From the NCBI GenBank assembly GCA_023423995.1, contig JAFAEL010000121.1, forward strand, positions 19,322-83,321: a stretch of DNA of 64,000 nt. The letters run 5' to 3'. Positions 51,616-59,112 of the stretch are shown here, one piece after another. Positions within the stretch are counted from its first letter, which is position 1. Each line of letters begins with the position of its first letter. Source of the stretch: Pseudomonadota bacterium (GTDB lineage Bacteria > Pseudomonadota > Alphaproteobacteria > Rhizobiales > Beijerinckiaceae). Both the position numbers and the translations under genes were made by a program. Under the pieces are notes generated by a model. That model saw only the letters and a list, made by a program, of their open reading frames with translations, searched no databases and was not told where the DNA came from.

Positions 51616-51649
51616 TTGACACGAATAAAACAATCATATCTGCATGTTT
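51616..51649. promoter_or_regulatory. Candidate TetR-type operator overlapping a promoter (site B)
   Basis: TTGACA at 51616-51621, six bases, then a 22-bp imperfect inverted repeat 51628-51649 that begins AAACAATCATAT and ends CTGCATGTTT. Spacing and left half are identical to sites A and C, and the right half ATGTTT matches site C. It lies five bp upstream of the quinone oxidoreductase start and ~100 bp before the divergent SDR. Confidence 0.65.
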
Positions 51650-51745
51650 ATTGGGTGCAGGCCGTAATGCAAGCGGCCGCGCCATGTCCCGCCCGGGAAC
51701 GCGGGACCTCTTCGGCGGAACAGGAAACGTCCAGGAACCACGCGC

Positions 51746-52474
51746 ATGGCTGAGAAGAAGAAGGTGCTCGTCACGGGCGCGAGCAAGGGCATCGGGCGCG
51801 CGACGCTGGCGATGCTGAACCGGGACGGCTACCGGGCGGTCGGCCTTGCCCGCACCCGGCCGAACGATCTCGAGCCGGGCGAGGAGTTCCACACGGTGGA
51901 CCTCGCCGACCTTGCGGCTACCAAGGCGCTCGTCGAGGAACTGGCGGCCGAGGGGCCGTTCTGGGGCCTTGTCAACAACGCCGCGATGTCGCCCACCACA
52001 TCGCTGGAAGACATGACGCTCGAGGACATGGCGGCCTCGATCACGCTCAACATCAACGCGCCGCTCGTCTGCACGCAGGCCGTGATTCCGGGCATGAAGG
52101 AGCAGAGAGGCGGCCGCATCGTGAACCTGTCCTCCCGGGCCGCCCTCGGCAAGATCAACCGCACCGCCTACAGCGCCGCCAAGGCGGGCATCATCGGCAT
52201 GGGCCGGACCTGGGCTCTGGAGCTCGCGCCCTACGGCATCACGGTGAACGCCATCGCGCCGGGCCCAGTCGCGACCGAGCTGTTCCGCACCGCGAGCCCG
52301 CCCGGCCATCCGCGCACGCAGGCGCTGCTCGATGCCGTGCCGCTACGCCGGGTCGCCGAGCCGGCCGAACTCGCGCATTTCATCGCCTTCCTGCTGCACG
52401 AGCAGTCGGGCTTCATGACCGGCCAGACCCTGCATGTGGACGGCGGCCTCACGATCAGCGCGGTGAAGATCTAG
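51746..52474 (+). CDS. SDR family oxidoreductase
   Basis: A 242-residue SDR: VTGASKGIGRATLAML (10-25), NNAAMSPTTSLED, Ser in LSSRAALGKINR, YSAAKAGIIGMGRTWALELA near 145, and HVDGGLTIS. RTRPNDLEPG after the second strand suggests NADP. The SRAALGK box resembles the SDR at 43483. The stop TAG and the opposing thioesterase stop share the palindrome CTAG (52471-52474). Confidence 0.92.
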   Translation: MAEKKKVLVTGASKGIGRATLAMLNRDGYRAVGLARTRPNDLEPGEEFHTVDLADLAATKALVEELAAEGPFWGLVNNAAMSPTTSLEDMTLEDMAASITLNINAPLVCTQAVIPGMKEQRGGRIVNLSSRAALGKINRTAYSAAKAGIIGMGRTWALELAPYGITVNAIAPGPVATELFRTASPPGHPRTQALLDAVPLRRVAEPAELAHFIAFLLHEQSGFMTGQTLHVDGGLTISAVKI

Positions 52475-52824
52475 AACCCGCTATTGGTGCAGATCGCCAT
52501 GGCGACGAGGCGGTCTGCGCCCGTCACCTCGATCTCGCTCACCGTTTGGGAGCGGCCGCGGCGGAGAACGCGCGCCGTGGCAACGAGGTCGACGCTGCGC
52601 GCCGGCGCCAGGTAGCTGATCGTCATCCCGCTCGTAGCGCCGCCCTTCAGGGATGGGTCCGCGCCTGCCACGAAGGCGGCAGCGCCCGCGATGTCGATCA
52701 GCGTCGCGATCACGCCGCCATGGATGACGTCCCCGAAGGTGAGCATCCTGGGCCGGAACGGCATTGCGAGCACCGTAACATCGGGGCTCGCGCTGACCAG
52801 CGTGATACCGAGGTCGCGGGCCAC
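52471..52824 (-). CDS. PaaI-type hotdog thioesterase
   Basis: The product is 117 residues. GTG 52824 is the first possible start after the in-frame stop of the upstream gene. A hotdog fold with the PaaI pattern FGDVIHGGVIATLIDIAGAA (the Asn/Gly/Asp region) and GMTISYLAPARSVDLVATA. It would release CoA from a dead-end acyl-CoA. It is the last gene of a leftward operon behind a MaoC hydratase, 15 bp after it. Confidence 0.87.
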   Translation of the reverse strand: MARDLGITLVSASPDVTVLAMPFRPRMLTFGDVIHGGVIATLIDIAGAAAFVAGADPSLKGGATSGMTISYLAPARSVDLVATARVLRRGRSQTVSEIEVTGADRLVAMAICTNSGF

Positions 52825-52839
52825 GGTGCAGCGTGTCCG

Positions 52840-53700
52840 TCATGCGAGCGGCTCGCCGATCACGGCCCGGCCGTTGCGGATCACGGTAGCGTTGCGGGCC
52901 GTCACGCGTGCCTCGAACGACACGACGTCCCCGTCTCGCCACAGATCGACCGACACGGTCTCGCCGGGAAAGACCGGCGCCGAGAAGCGGGCCTGGTGGG
53001 CATGGAGCCGAGCCGGCTCGCCCTCGGTGAAGGCTGCGAGCACCGCCCGCGCCGTCAGCGCGAAGGTGCAGAGCCCGTGCAGGATCGGGCGCTCGAACCC
53101 GCTGCTCCGGGCGAAGTTCGGCGAAACGTGGAGCGGATTCCAGTCGCCCGAGAAACGGTAGATCAGCGCCTGGTTACCGGCCGTCGGGATGTCGATCCGG
53201 GCATCCGGACGCCGCTCCGGAACGGGGTGCGGCGAAGGCTGGCCCTCGCGCGGACCGCCGAAGCCGCCCTCGGCCCGCCCGAAGGCCGTCGTGAGGATCC
53301 GGGCGAGCGGCTTGTCCGACCCATCAAGGTAGAGGAGCTTTTCCTGGCAGAACACGGCGCCCTTGCCCTGCCCTTTGTCCCAGGCGCCGAGCATCCGCCC
53401 CTCCGAGACAACCGCACCCGCCGGCGGGATCGCGCCGAAGAGCTCGATCGCGTGCTCGCCGTGCAGTTGGAACCGGCGGTCGATCTCCAGATCGGAGAGC
53501 GGGCCTCCTGCAAAGCCGAGCACGACCGCGAAGGTGGGAAAGACGCGCTGGTTCTGCTCGGAGACGAAGCGCAGCTCGCGCTCGTCGGTCGGGTCGGTCC
53601 CGAGCCCGATGCCGAGCGCGTACAGCATCGCGTCGCGCTCGCCCCACGTGACGCGGTCGCGGCAGCGGCGCGCCATCAGGTCGGCGTAGTCGAGCGCCAC
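52840..53700 (-). CDS. MaoC-family (hydratase 2-type) enoyl-CoA hydratase
   Basis: The product is 286 residues with two hotdog repeats. The N-terminal repeat is DAMLYALGIGLGTDPTD onward and lacks catalytic residues. The C-terminal repeat has the (R)-hydratase motif YRFSGDWNPLHVSPNFA (Asp and His, ~181-197) and RPILHGLCTFALTARA. This two-repeat form is typical of the hydratase-2 part of peroxisomal-type beta-oxidation and of steroid or branched substrates. GTG start at 53700, 8 bp after the ligase stop. Confidence 0.9.
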   Translation of the reverse strand: MALDYADLMARRCRDRVTWGERDAMLYALGIGLGTDPTDERELRFVSEQNQRVFPTFAVVLGFAGGPLSDLEIDRRFQLHGEHAIELFGAIPPAGAVVSEGRMLGAWDKGQGKGAVFCQEKLLYLDGSDKPLARILTTAFGRAEGGFGGPREGQPSPHPVPERRPDARIDIPTAGNQALIYRFSGDWNPLHVSPNFARSSGFERPILHGLCTFALTARAVLAAFTEGEPARLHAHQARFSAPVFPGETVSVDLWRDGDVVSFEARVTARNATVIRNGRAVIGEPLA

Positions 53701-53708
53701 GGTGGCTA

Positions 53709-55274
53709 TCAGGCGACGGAGCGGGACTGGTCAGACCAGTAAGGCGCGCGCAAAGCCTTGCGGTCGAGCTTGCCGAGTCCGGTCAGCGGCAGCTCTGCCA
53801 CGATATCGATGGATTTCGGCGCCCACGGGCCGCCCCGCCGCGCCTTCACGTGCTCGCGCAACGCCTCGACACCCACCTCGGCACTCTCGCGCAGCACGCA
53901 GAACGCCTTGACGGCCTCGCCCCATTTCGGGTCCGGGATGCCGACCACGCCCGCGAGCACCACGTCGGGGTGGGACATCAGCGCGTCCTCAACCTCGCGC
54001 GGGTAGATGTTGAACCCGCCTGAGATGATCATGTCCTTGGTGCGGTCGACGATGTAGAGGTAGCCCTCCTCGTCGCTGCGCGCGACGTCGCCCGTGTGCA
54101 GCCAGCCGCCGCGGAAAACCTCGTCCGTGAGCGCCGGCTGCTTCCAGTAGCCCGCCATCACCAACGGTCCACGCACGCAGATCTCGCCCGGCTCGCCGAC
54201 TGCGACCTCGCGCATCTCCGCATCGAACAGGCGAACTTCGGTCAGCAGCGTGGGGCGGCCGCAGGAGCCGAGGCGTTCCGGCTTCGCGAGATCGTGGTCG
54301 ACCTGCCGCAGCGTCGTCACGCATTCGGGCGCCTCGGACTGGCCGTAGAGCTGCAGGAAGACAGGGCCAAACGCCTCGGTCGCGAGCCGGAGACGATCGG
54401 GCGACATGGGGGCAGCACCGTAGATGATGAGGTCGAGCGACGAGAGATCGTATTTCGACCGCAGGTCGTGCTTCTCGAGCAGAGTGCTGATGACGGTCGG
54501 CACGAGGAAGGTCGCGCTGATCCGCTCCTCAGCCACCGTCCGGCAGAAGGTCTCAGCGTCGAAGCCGTCCAGCAGCCGCGCGTAACCGCCGAGGGACATC
54601 ACGGTGTAGATCTTGATGCCGCCCGAATGGCTGATGGGCGTCGACGCGAGGTAGCGAAGCGGCCGCGGCCACTCCCATTCCGCGGCCTGGATCGCGCTCA
54701 TGGCGGCGATGGACCGGTGTGGCAGCACGACGCCCTTGGACCGCCCCGTGGTGCCGCCCGTGTAGACGAGAAGGAGAGGATCCTCCGGCACGCAGGCCGT
54801 CTCGAGCGGCGCGGGCCCGAGACGGGCGGCTTCGGCCAGGAGATCGCGTGCGCCCTCGGCCGGTCCGAAGGACAGGACGTGCCGCAAGCCGGGCACCTTC
54901 GCCTTCAGCTCCGCCGCCCGAGCTGCGAACCGGCGGGAATCCACGATCAGGACGTCGGCCTCGGCATCCGCCGCCACATGCGCGTGGTCGTCGAGCCCCG
55001 ACATCGGATGCAGGTTCGTGTGCCGCACGCCCATCAGGTTCGCGGCGCATTGAGCAGCCCAGGCCTCGACCCGGTTGCCTGTGACCATCACCACCCCGGA
55101 ACCTGGCCCCAGTCCGAGCGAGCGGTAGAAGGAGACGATCCGCCCGATCTCGCGGCCGAGCTCGGCGTAGGTCCAGCTCGTCACACCATCGGAGAGCGCC
55201 GGGCGGTCCGCATAGCGGCGGACCGCATCGATGATCAGGCTGCCGACTGTGCCGCCGCTGTGAAGCTGGTTCAT
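53709..55274 (-). CDS. Acyl-CoA ligase (AMP-forming)
   Basis: A 521-residue ANL ligase: P-loop LVYTGGTTGRSKGVVLPHRS (~170-189), adenylate motif QLYGQSEAPECVT (~305), hinge WLHTGDVARSDEEGY with DRTKDMIISGGFNIYPREVE, and terminal lysine in TGLGKLDRKAL. FadD-like. It follows the binding protein by 14 bp and precedes the MaoC hydratase, so this operon imports or senses, activates and hydrates an acid. Confidence 0.93.
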   Translation of the reverse strand: MNQLHSGGTVGSLIIDAVRRYADRPALSDGVTSWTYAELGREIGRIVSFYRSLGLGPGSGVVMVTGNRVEAWAAQCAANLMGVRHTNLHPMSGLDDHAHVAADAEADVLIVDSRRFAARAAELKAKVPGLRHVLSFGPAEGARDLLAEAARLGPAPLETACVPEDPLLLVYTGGTTGRSKGVVLPHRSIAAMSAIQAAEWEWPRPLRYLASTPISHSGGIKIYTVMSLGGYARLLDGFDAETFCRTVAEERISATFLVPTVISTLLEKHDLRSKYDLSSLDLIIYGAAPMSPDRLRLATEAFGPVFLQLYGQSEAPECVTTLRQVDHDLAKPERLGSCGRPTLLTEVRLFDAEMREVAVGEPGEICVRGPLVMAGYWKQPALTDEVFRGGWLHTGDVARSDEEGYLYIVDRTKDMIISGGFNIYPREVEDALMSHPDVVLAGVVGIPDPKWGEAVKAFCVLRESAEVGVEALREHVKARRGGPWAPKSIDIVAELPLTGLGKLDRKALRAPYWSDQSRSVA

Positions 55275-55288
55275 CGCAGCCGGCCGGG

Positions 55289-56521
55289 TCAGTTATTCTT
55301 CTTGACGAGCGAACACTTGCTTTCGGACAAGGGGGCGAAGGCCTCCGCGGCCGGCACCGTGCGGACATGCTTGTAGTAGTCCCACGGGTACTTGGATTCT
55401 TCGGGGCTCTTGACCTGGTACAGCTGCATGTCGTGGATCAGGATCTGATCTTCTCGCAGCTTCGCGCCGGGGGCGAACATGTCGTCCACCGGCATCTCGC
55501 GCATCGCCTTCAGAACGGCATCGGCTTCGGTCGTGCCTGCCTTCTTCACCGCCCTGAGGTAATGGAGAGCGCCGGAATAGGCGCCAGCCTGGACCATGGT
55601 CGGCATCTTCTTGTGCTTCTCGAAGAACCGCTTGGACCAGGCCCGGGTCGCGTCATTTGTGTCCCAGTAGAAGGGCTCGGTGATGTACATGCCCTTGGCA
55701 ACCTCGAGCCCCATCGCATCGACGTCCGTGACGAAGGTCAGGAGGCCGGCCAGGACCGCCGTCTTGTCGATCCCATATTCCCGCGCCTGCTTGATGGCGG
55801 TAGTCGCGTCCGGACCGGAATTGGCGAGCGCCACGACGGTGGCGCCAGCAGCCTGCGCGGAGAGCAGCTGCGATGAGAATTCGTGGTTCGGGAAGGGGTG
55901 CTTGGCCGAGCCGATCACCTGCCCGCCAGCCTTTACCACCGCGCGGGTGGCGTCCTCCTCCAGGGAACGCCCTCCCGCGTAGTCGGCCGTCAGGAAGAAC
56001 CACTTCTTCCCTCCGGCCCGGGTGATCGCATCGGCAGTCGGGCCCGCGACGGTGCGGGTGTTGTAGCTCCAGTGCAGCGTCGTCGGCTGGCAATCCTCGC
56101 TCGAGAGGCTGTTCTGCCCCGAGGCAGTGGCGAGCACGATGCGGTTCTTCTGCGTGCCGACCTTCGAGACGGCGAGCGTTACCGCGGCGCCGGCGACATC
56201 GGTGATCACGTCAACGCCCTCCTGGTCGAACCAGGCGCGAGCCGTGTTGGAGGCGATGTCCGCCTTGCTGGAATGATCCGCCGAAATCACCTCGACTTTG
56301 AAGTTCGGCTTCTCCAGCTTCTCGAAATCTTCAACCGCCAGCTGGGTCGCGATCACCGAGCCACGCCCCACAAGATCGGAGAAGACGCTCGTCATGTCGG
56401 TCAGGACGCCGATCTTGACGACGGGCTTCATGGCCGGGGAGCTCTGCGCGCGTCCCACGTCATGCGACGCCAAAAGCGCGATGGCAGCGGCGCCCAGCAG
56501 AAGCGTTGCGCGATCAAGCAT
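55289..56521 (-). CDS. ABC-type periplasmic binding protein (type I fold)
   Basis: The product is 410 residues from ATG 56521, behind GGGGAGGA. Signal peptide LLLGAAAIALLASHDVGRA-QSS. The mature protein begins VVKIGVLTDMTSVFSDLVGRG and ends SKCSLVKKNN; the partner Cys is in SSEDCQPTT. It is the closest counterpart in the window of the protein at 23614. No permease or ATPase genes are near. It is followed by the ligase and preceded by tetR on the same strand. Confidence 0.92.
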   Translation of the reverse strand: MLDRATLLLGAAAIALLASHDVGRAQSSPAMKPVVKIGVLTDMTSVFSDLVGRGSVIATQLAVEDFEKLEKPNFKVEVISADHSSKADIASNTARAWFDQEGVDVITDVAGAAVTLAVSKVGTQKNRIVLATASGQNSLSSEDCQPTTLHWSYNTRTVAGPTADAITRAGGKKWFFLTADYAGGRSLEEDATRAVVKAGGQVIGSAKHPFPNHEFSSQLLSAQAAGATVVALANSGPDATTAIKQAREYGIDKTAVLAGLLTFVTDVDAMGLEVAKGMYITEPFYWDTNDATRAWSKRFFEKHKKMPTMVQAGAYSGALHYLRAVKKAGTTEADAVLKAMREMPVDDMFAPGAKLREDQILIHDMQLYQVKSPEESKYPWDYYKHVRTVPAAEAFAPLSESKCSLVKKNN

Positions 56522-56578
56522 GTCTTCCTCCCCAGATGCGGCGGCCGTGCGAGAAAGCCCGCACGGCTCTTTGGCGGC

Positions 56579-56607
56579 CACTATCGAGGCTAAAAAAATT
56601 CCGTCAA
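56579..56607 (-). promoter_or_regulatory. Probable promoter of the binding-protein operon
   Basis: On the minus strand TTGACG (56607-56602) is followed after 17 bp, including a run of seven T, by ATAGTG (56584-56579). The start codon is 58 bp further on. The -35 overlaps the tetR stop codon, so the operon has its own promoter independent of tetR. Confidence 0.45.
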
Positions 56608-57320
56608 GCCTGATTTTTTTTGCGCTTGATCTCGCTCGTGAGCATGCGGCGCAACAGCGCGAGCTCCGGCTCGACCGACACGATCCGCCTCGTTTCGATC
56701 TGCCGGACCGCCAAGCCTCTCATGACGTCGAGCATGAACCGCCGCGACGCGACGAGTTGCTCCCTGGGAAGGGGCGAATCCGCAAAAATCTCGAGCCAGC
56801 TCTTGTCGCGCACTTCGGTGATCAAGCCGAGCTCGTAGGCTGCCTGTGCGCTCAGCTCGGGATTGAAGCGGCCGAATATCCGGATCTCGAGCGCAGCAAC
56901 GTAGCGAGGGCTGCCAAACACGTCCCAATAGTACTTCACCATGGCGTCGACGCGCTCGGAGATGCTCAGGCTCGACAGCTTGTCCGGCGCGATCTTCTCC
57001 CGCATCTCCTCTGCCAGCCTGGTCCGGACGGCGACAAGCAAGGACTCTCTGGAATCAAAGTGATACTGGAGCGCCCCGCGCGAAACGCCTGCAGCCTTCG
57101 CGACGCCGAGGGTTGAGAAGCTTGCGTAACCCTCCTGGCTCATGAGGTCGATCGCGGCCGAGATCAGCTTTTCGCGCGTTTCCACCCCCCTCTCCTGCCG
57201 GAGCTGGCGTGAGGATCCGACTGCCGTGTAGGCCGTGCGATCGTCGGGCGGAGCCGCGTCCGATGCGGACACCCTGGCCTTTGCGGAATTCCGCGACACC
57301 GTCCCCATGACCCCTCGCAT
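56604..57320 (-). CDS. TetR-family transcriptional regulator
   Basis: About 238 residues if started at ATG 57320; GTG 57356 and ATG 57308 are also possible, and the first ~45 residues are not conserved. The helix-turn-helix is REKLISAAIDLMSQEGYASF then TLGVAKAAGVSRGALQYHFD. The C-terminal ligand domain includes DAMVKYYWDVFGSPRYVAAL. It is divergent from the ligase at 57520, with an inverted-repeat operator in between, and similar operators occur at three other promoters in the window. Confidence 0.92.
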   Translation of the reverse strand: MRGVMGTVSRNSAKARVSASDAAPPDDRTAYTAVGSSRQLRQERGVETREKLISAAIDLMSQEGYASFSTLGVAKAAGVSRGALQYHFDSRESLLVAVRTRLAEEMREKIAPDKLSSLSISERVDAMVKYYWDVFGSPRYVAALEIRIFGRFNPELSAQAAYELGLITEVRDKSWLEIFADSPLPREQLVASRRFMLDVMRGLAVRQIETRRIVSVEPELALLRRMLTSEIKRKKNQA

Positions 57321-57378
57321 TCGCGTTCCGCCTTGCCCGAGGGCAGCGACATACACTTCCTTGTATCATCGGCGATGA

Positions 57379-57412
57379 TTGACAAGCAAAAAACAATCAT
57401 GATTGAATGTTT
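57379..57412. promoter_or_regulatory. TetR-type operator in tetR/ligase divergent promoter (site C)
   Basis: TTGACA at 57379-57384, six bases, then the best inverted repeat of the set at 57391-57412: AAACAATCATG with ATTGAATGTTT. Left AAACAaTCA pairs with TGAaTGTTT on the other strand. It lies between tetR and the ligase at 57520, where an autoregulatory operator is expected. Confidence 0.7.
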
Positions 57413-57519
57413 GCGCTTCGCAAGTGCCTTGCTCGACTTCCATCCGGGCGCGGCGAAGCGGGAGGACGCCCCGTGACACCCGTTCCTGCATCCAGTTGGT
57501 CGCCCGGAGTGAATCTCTG

Positions 57520-59112
57520 ATGTCGGGTCCGCTCTTCGAGCTCCTGACGCGGCTGCCCCAGGACGACACTGCACTGATCCTGCCGGACGGCCGGGTGAGC
57601 TACGGCGCGTTGGCGTCGCGGAGCCGAGCGATCGCGTCCGGATTGCATGAGGCCGGCCTGAGGCGAGGCGACCGCGTGGCGCTGTACCTGAACAATTCGC
57701 CGGACTGGCTGGCCGTCGCCTTCGCGGCCTGGGGTCTCGGGATTGGTGTCCTTGCCCTGAATCCGCGACTTGGTCCCAAGGAGATCGGCGACCTCGTCTC
57801 GCGCACCGCGAGCCGGGCTATCGTCCTCTCGCCGGACTTGCGCGGGGGCGCTTGCGCTCAGGCCGTTCGGGAGACCGACCCGGCTCAACTCGCCTCCGTC
57901 GAGTTGGTCGTCTGCTGCGGCAGCGCCGCGGGTCGGGAGCCGATCGTGCCGAGCGCACGGCACGTCATGCTGGAGGAGCTCGCCACGGCGCGGGAGACCA
58001 CCCTGACCGGGCAGGCAGGCGACCCGTGCCTGTTCCTGTCCACGTCGGGCACGACGAGCCTGCCCAAGATCGTCAAGCACGTCCAGGAGCGCGTCGCGCG
58101 TCACGTCGAGGACTCGGCGCGCGTCATCGGGTTCGAGCCCGGCAGCTCCATGCTGCTGGCGATCCCGTTCTGCGGCGGCTTCGGGTTTACGATCGCCCTG
58201 ACCAGCATCGCGGCCGGGGTGCCGATCGTCCTCGTCGATGCGTTCGACCCAGCCGAGGCCTCGCGGCTGGTGCAGGACCACCGCGTGACGCACGTGATGG
58301 GCACGAACGATATGCTGGACAAGATGCTGGCGGCGGCGGAGGGCGAGCGCCCCTTCCCGAGCCTCCGCATGTTCGGCCACGCGAATTTCACACCCGGGCT
58401 GACCGCGCTGCCCGCCGAGGCCGAGCGCCGCGGGGTGCGCATGCGCGGCTTCTATGGATTGAGCGAGACACTCGCCTTCGTGGCGGCGCGGCCGGCGGAT
58501 GCACCGCTCGCGGAGCGCGCCGAGGGCGGCGGTAGCCTTGTCTGCCCGGACGCGGCGATGCGCATCGCCAACCCGGACACGGGGCAGGAGGCTGCCACGG
58601 GCGAAGCCGGCGAGATCCAGATCCGGTCGCCGAACATGATGATCGAGTACCTCGATGACCCGAAGCGCACGGGCGAGGCTTTCACGGCAGACGGCTACCT
58701 GCGGACGGGAGATCTCGGGATCGGCCAACCCGATGGCGGCTTCACCTTCCTGACCCGCATGGGCGATATCCTGCGCGTCGGCGGCTACCTGGTCAGCCCG
58801 GTCGAGATCGAGGAAGTGGTCAAGAAGGAGCCGGGCGTCGCGGCATGCCAGGTGGTCGAGCTCGCGAGCCAGAAAGGCGCCCGCCCGGTGGCCTTCCTGG
58901 TGCCGGAGCCCGGCGCCAGCATCGATGCGGACGCGATCATCGCTCGCTGCCGTCGCGAGCTTGCGGTCTACAAGGTCCCGGTCCACCTGTTCGAGATCCC
59001 CGAACTGCCGGTCACCGATGGTCCGAACGGCACCAAGGTGAAGCGGAACGTGCTGCGGGAGATGGCGTCCGAACTGGCGGCCCAGGCCGCCCGTGAGGGC
59101 GCGCGAGCTTGA
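57520..59112 (+). CDS. Acyl-CoA ligase (AMP-forming), variant P-loop
   Basis: The product is 530 residues from ATG 57520; the upstream in-frame extension crosses the operator region and is not conserved. The P-loop is LSTSGTTSLPKIVKH, with Ser where Gly is usual after the TT. Adenylate motif MRGFYGLSETLAF, hinge YLRTGDLGIGQPDGGF with RMGDILRVGGYLVSP, and terminal lysine in PNGTKVKRNVL. It begins a rightward operon with a flavin enoate reductase and an ICL-family enzyme, divergent from tetR. Confidence 0.9.
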   Translation: MSGPLFELLTRLPQDDTALILPDGRVSYGALASRSRAIASGLHEAGLRRGDRVALYLNNSPDWLAVAFAAWGLGIGVLALNPRLGPKEIGDLVSRTASRAIVLSPDLRGGACAQAVRETDPAQLASVELVVCCGSAAGREPIVPSARHVMLEELATARETTLTGQAGDPCLFLSTSGTTSLPKIVKHVQERVARHVEDSARVIGFEPGSSMLLAIPFCGGFGFTIALTSIAAGVPIVLVDAFDPAEASRLVQDHRVTHVMGTNDMLDKMLAAAEGERPFPSLRMFGHANFTPGLTALPAEAERRGVRMRGFYGLSETLAFVAARPADAPLAERAEGGGSLVCPDAAMRIANPDTGQEAATGEAGEIQIRSPNMMIEYLDDPKRTGEAFTADGYLRTGDLGIGQPDGGFTFLTRMGDILRVGGYLVSPVEIEEVVKKEPGVAACQVVELASQKGARPVAFLVPEPGASIDADAIIARCRRELAVYKVPVHLFEIPELPVTDGPNGTKVKRNVLREMASELAAQAAREGARA

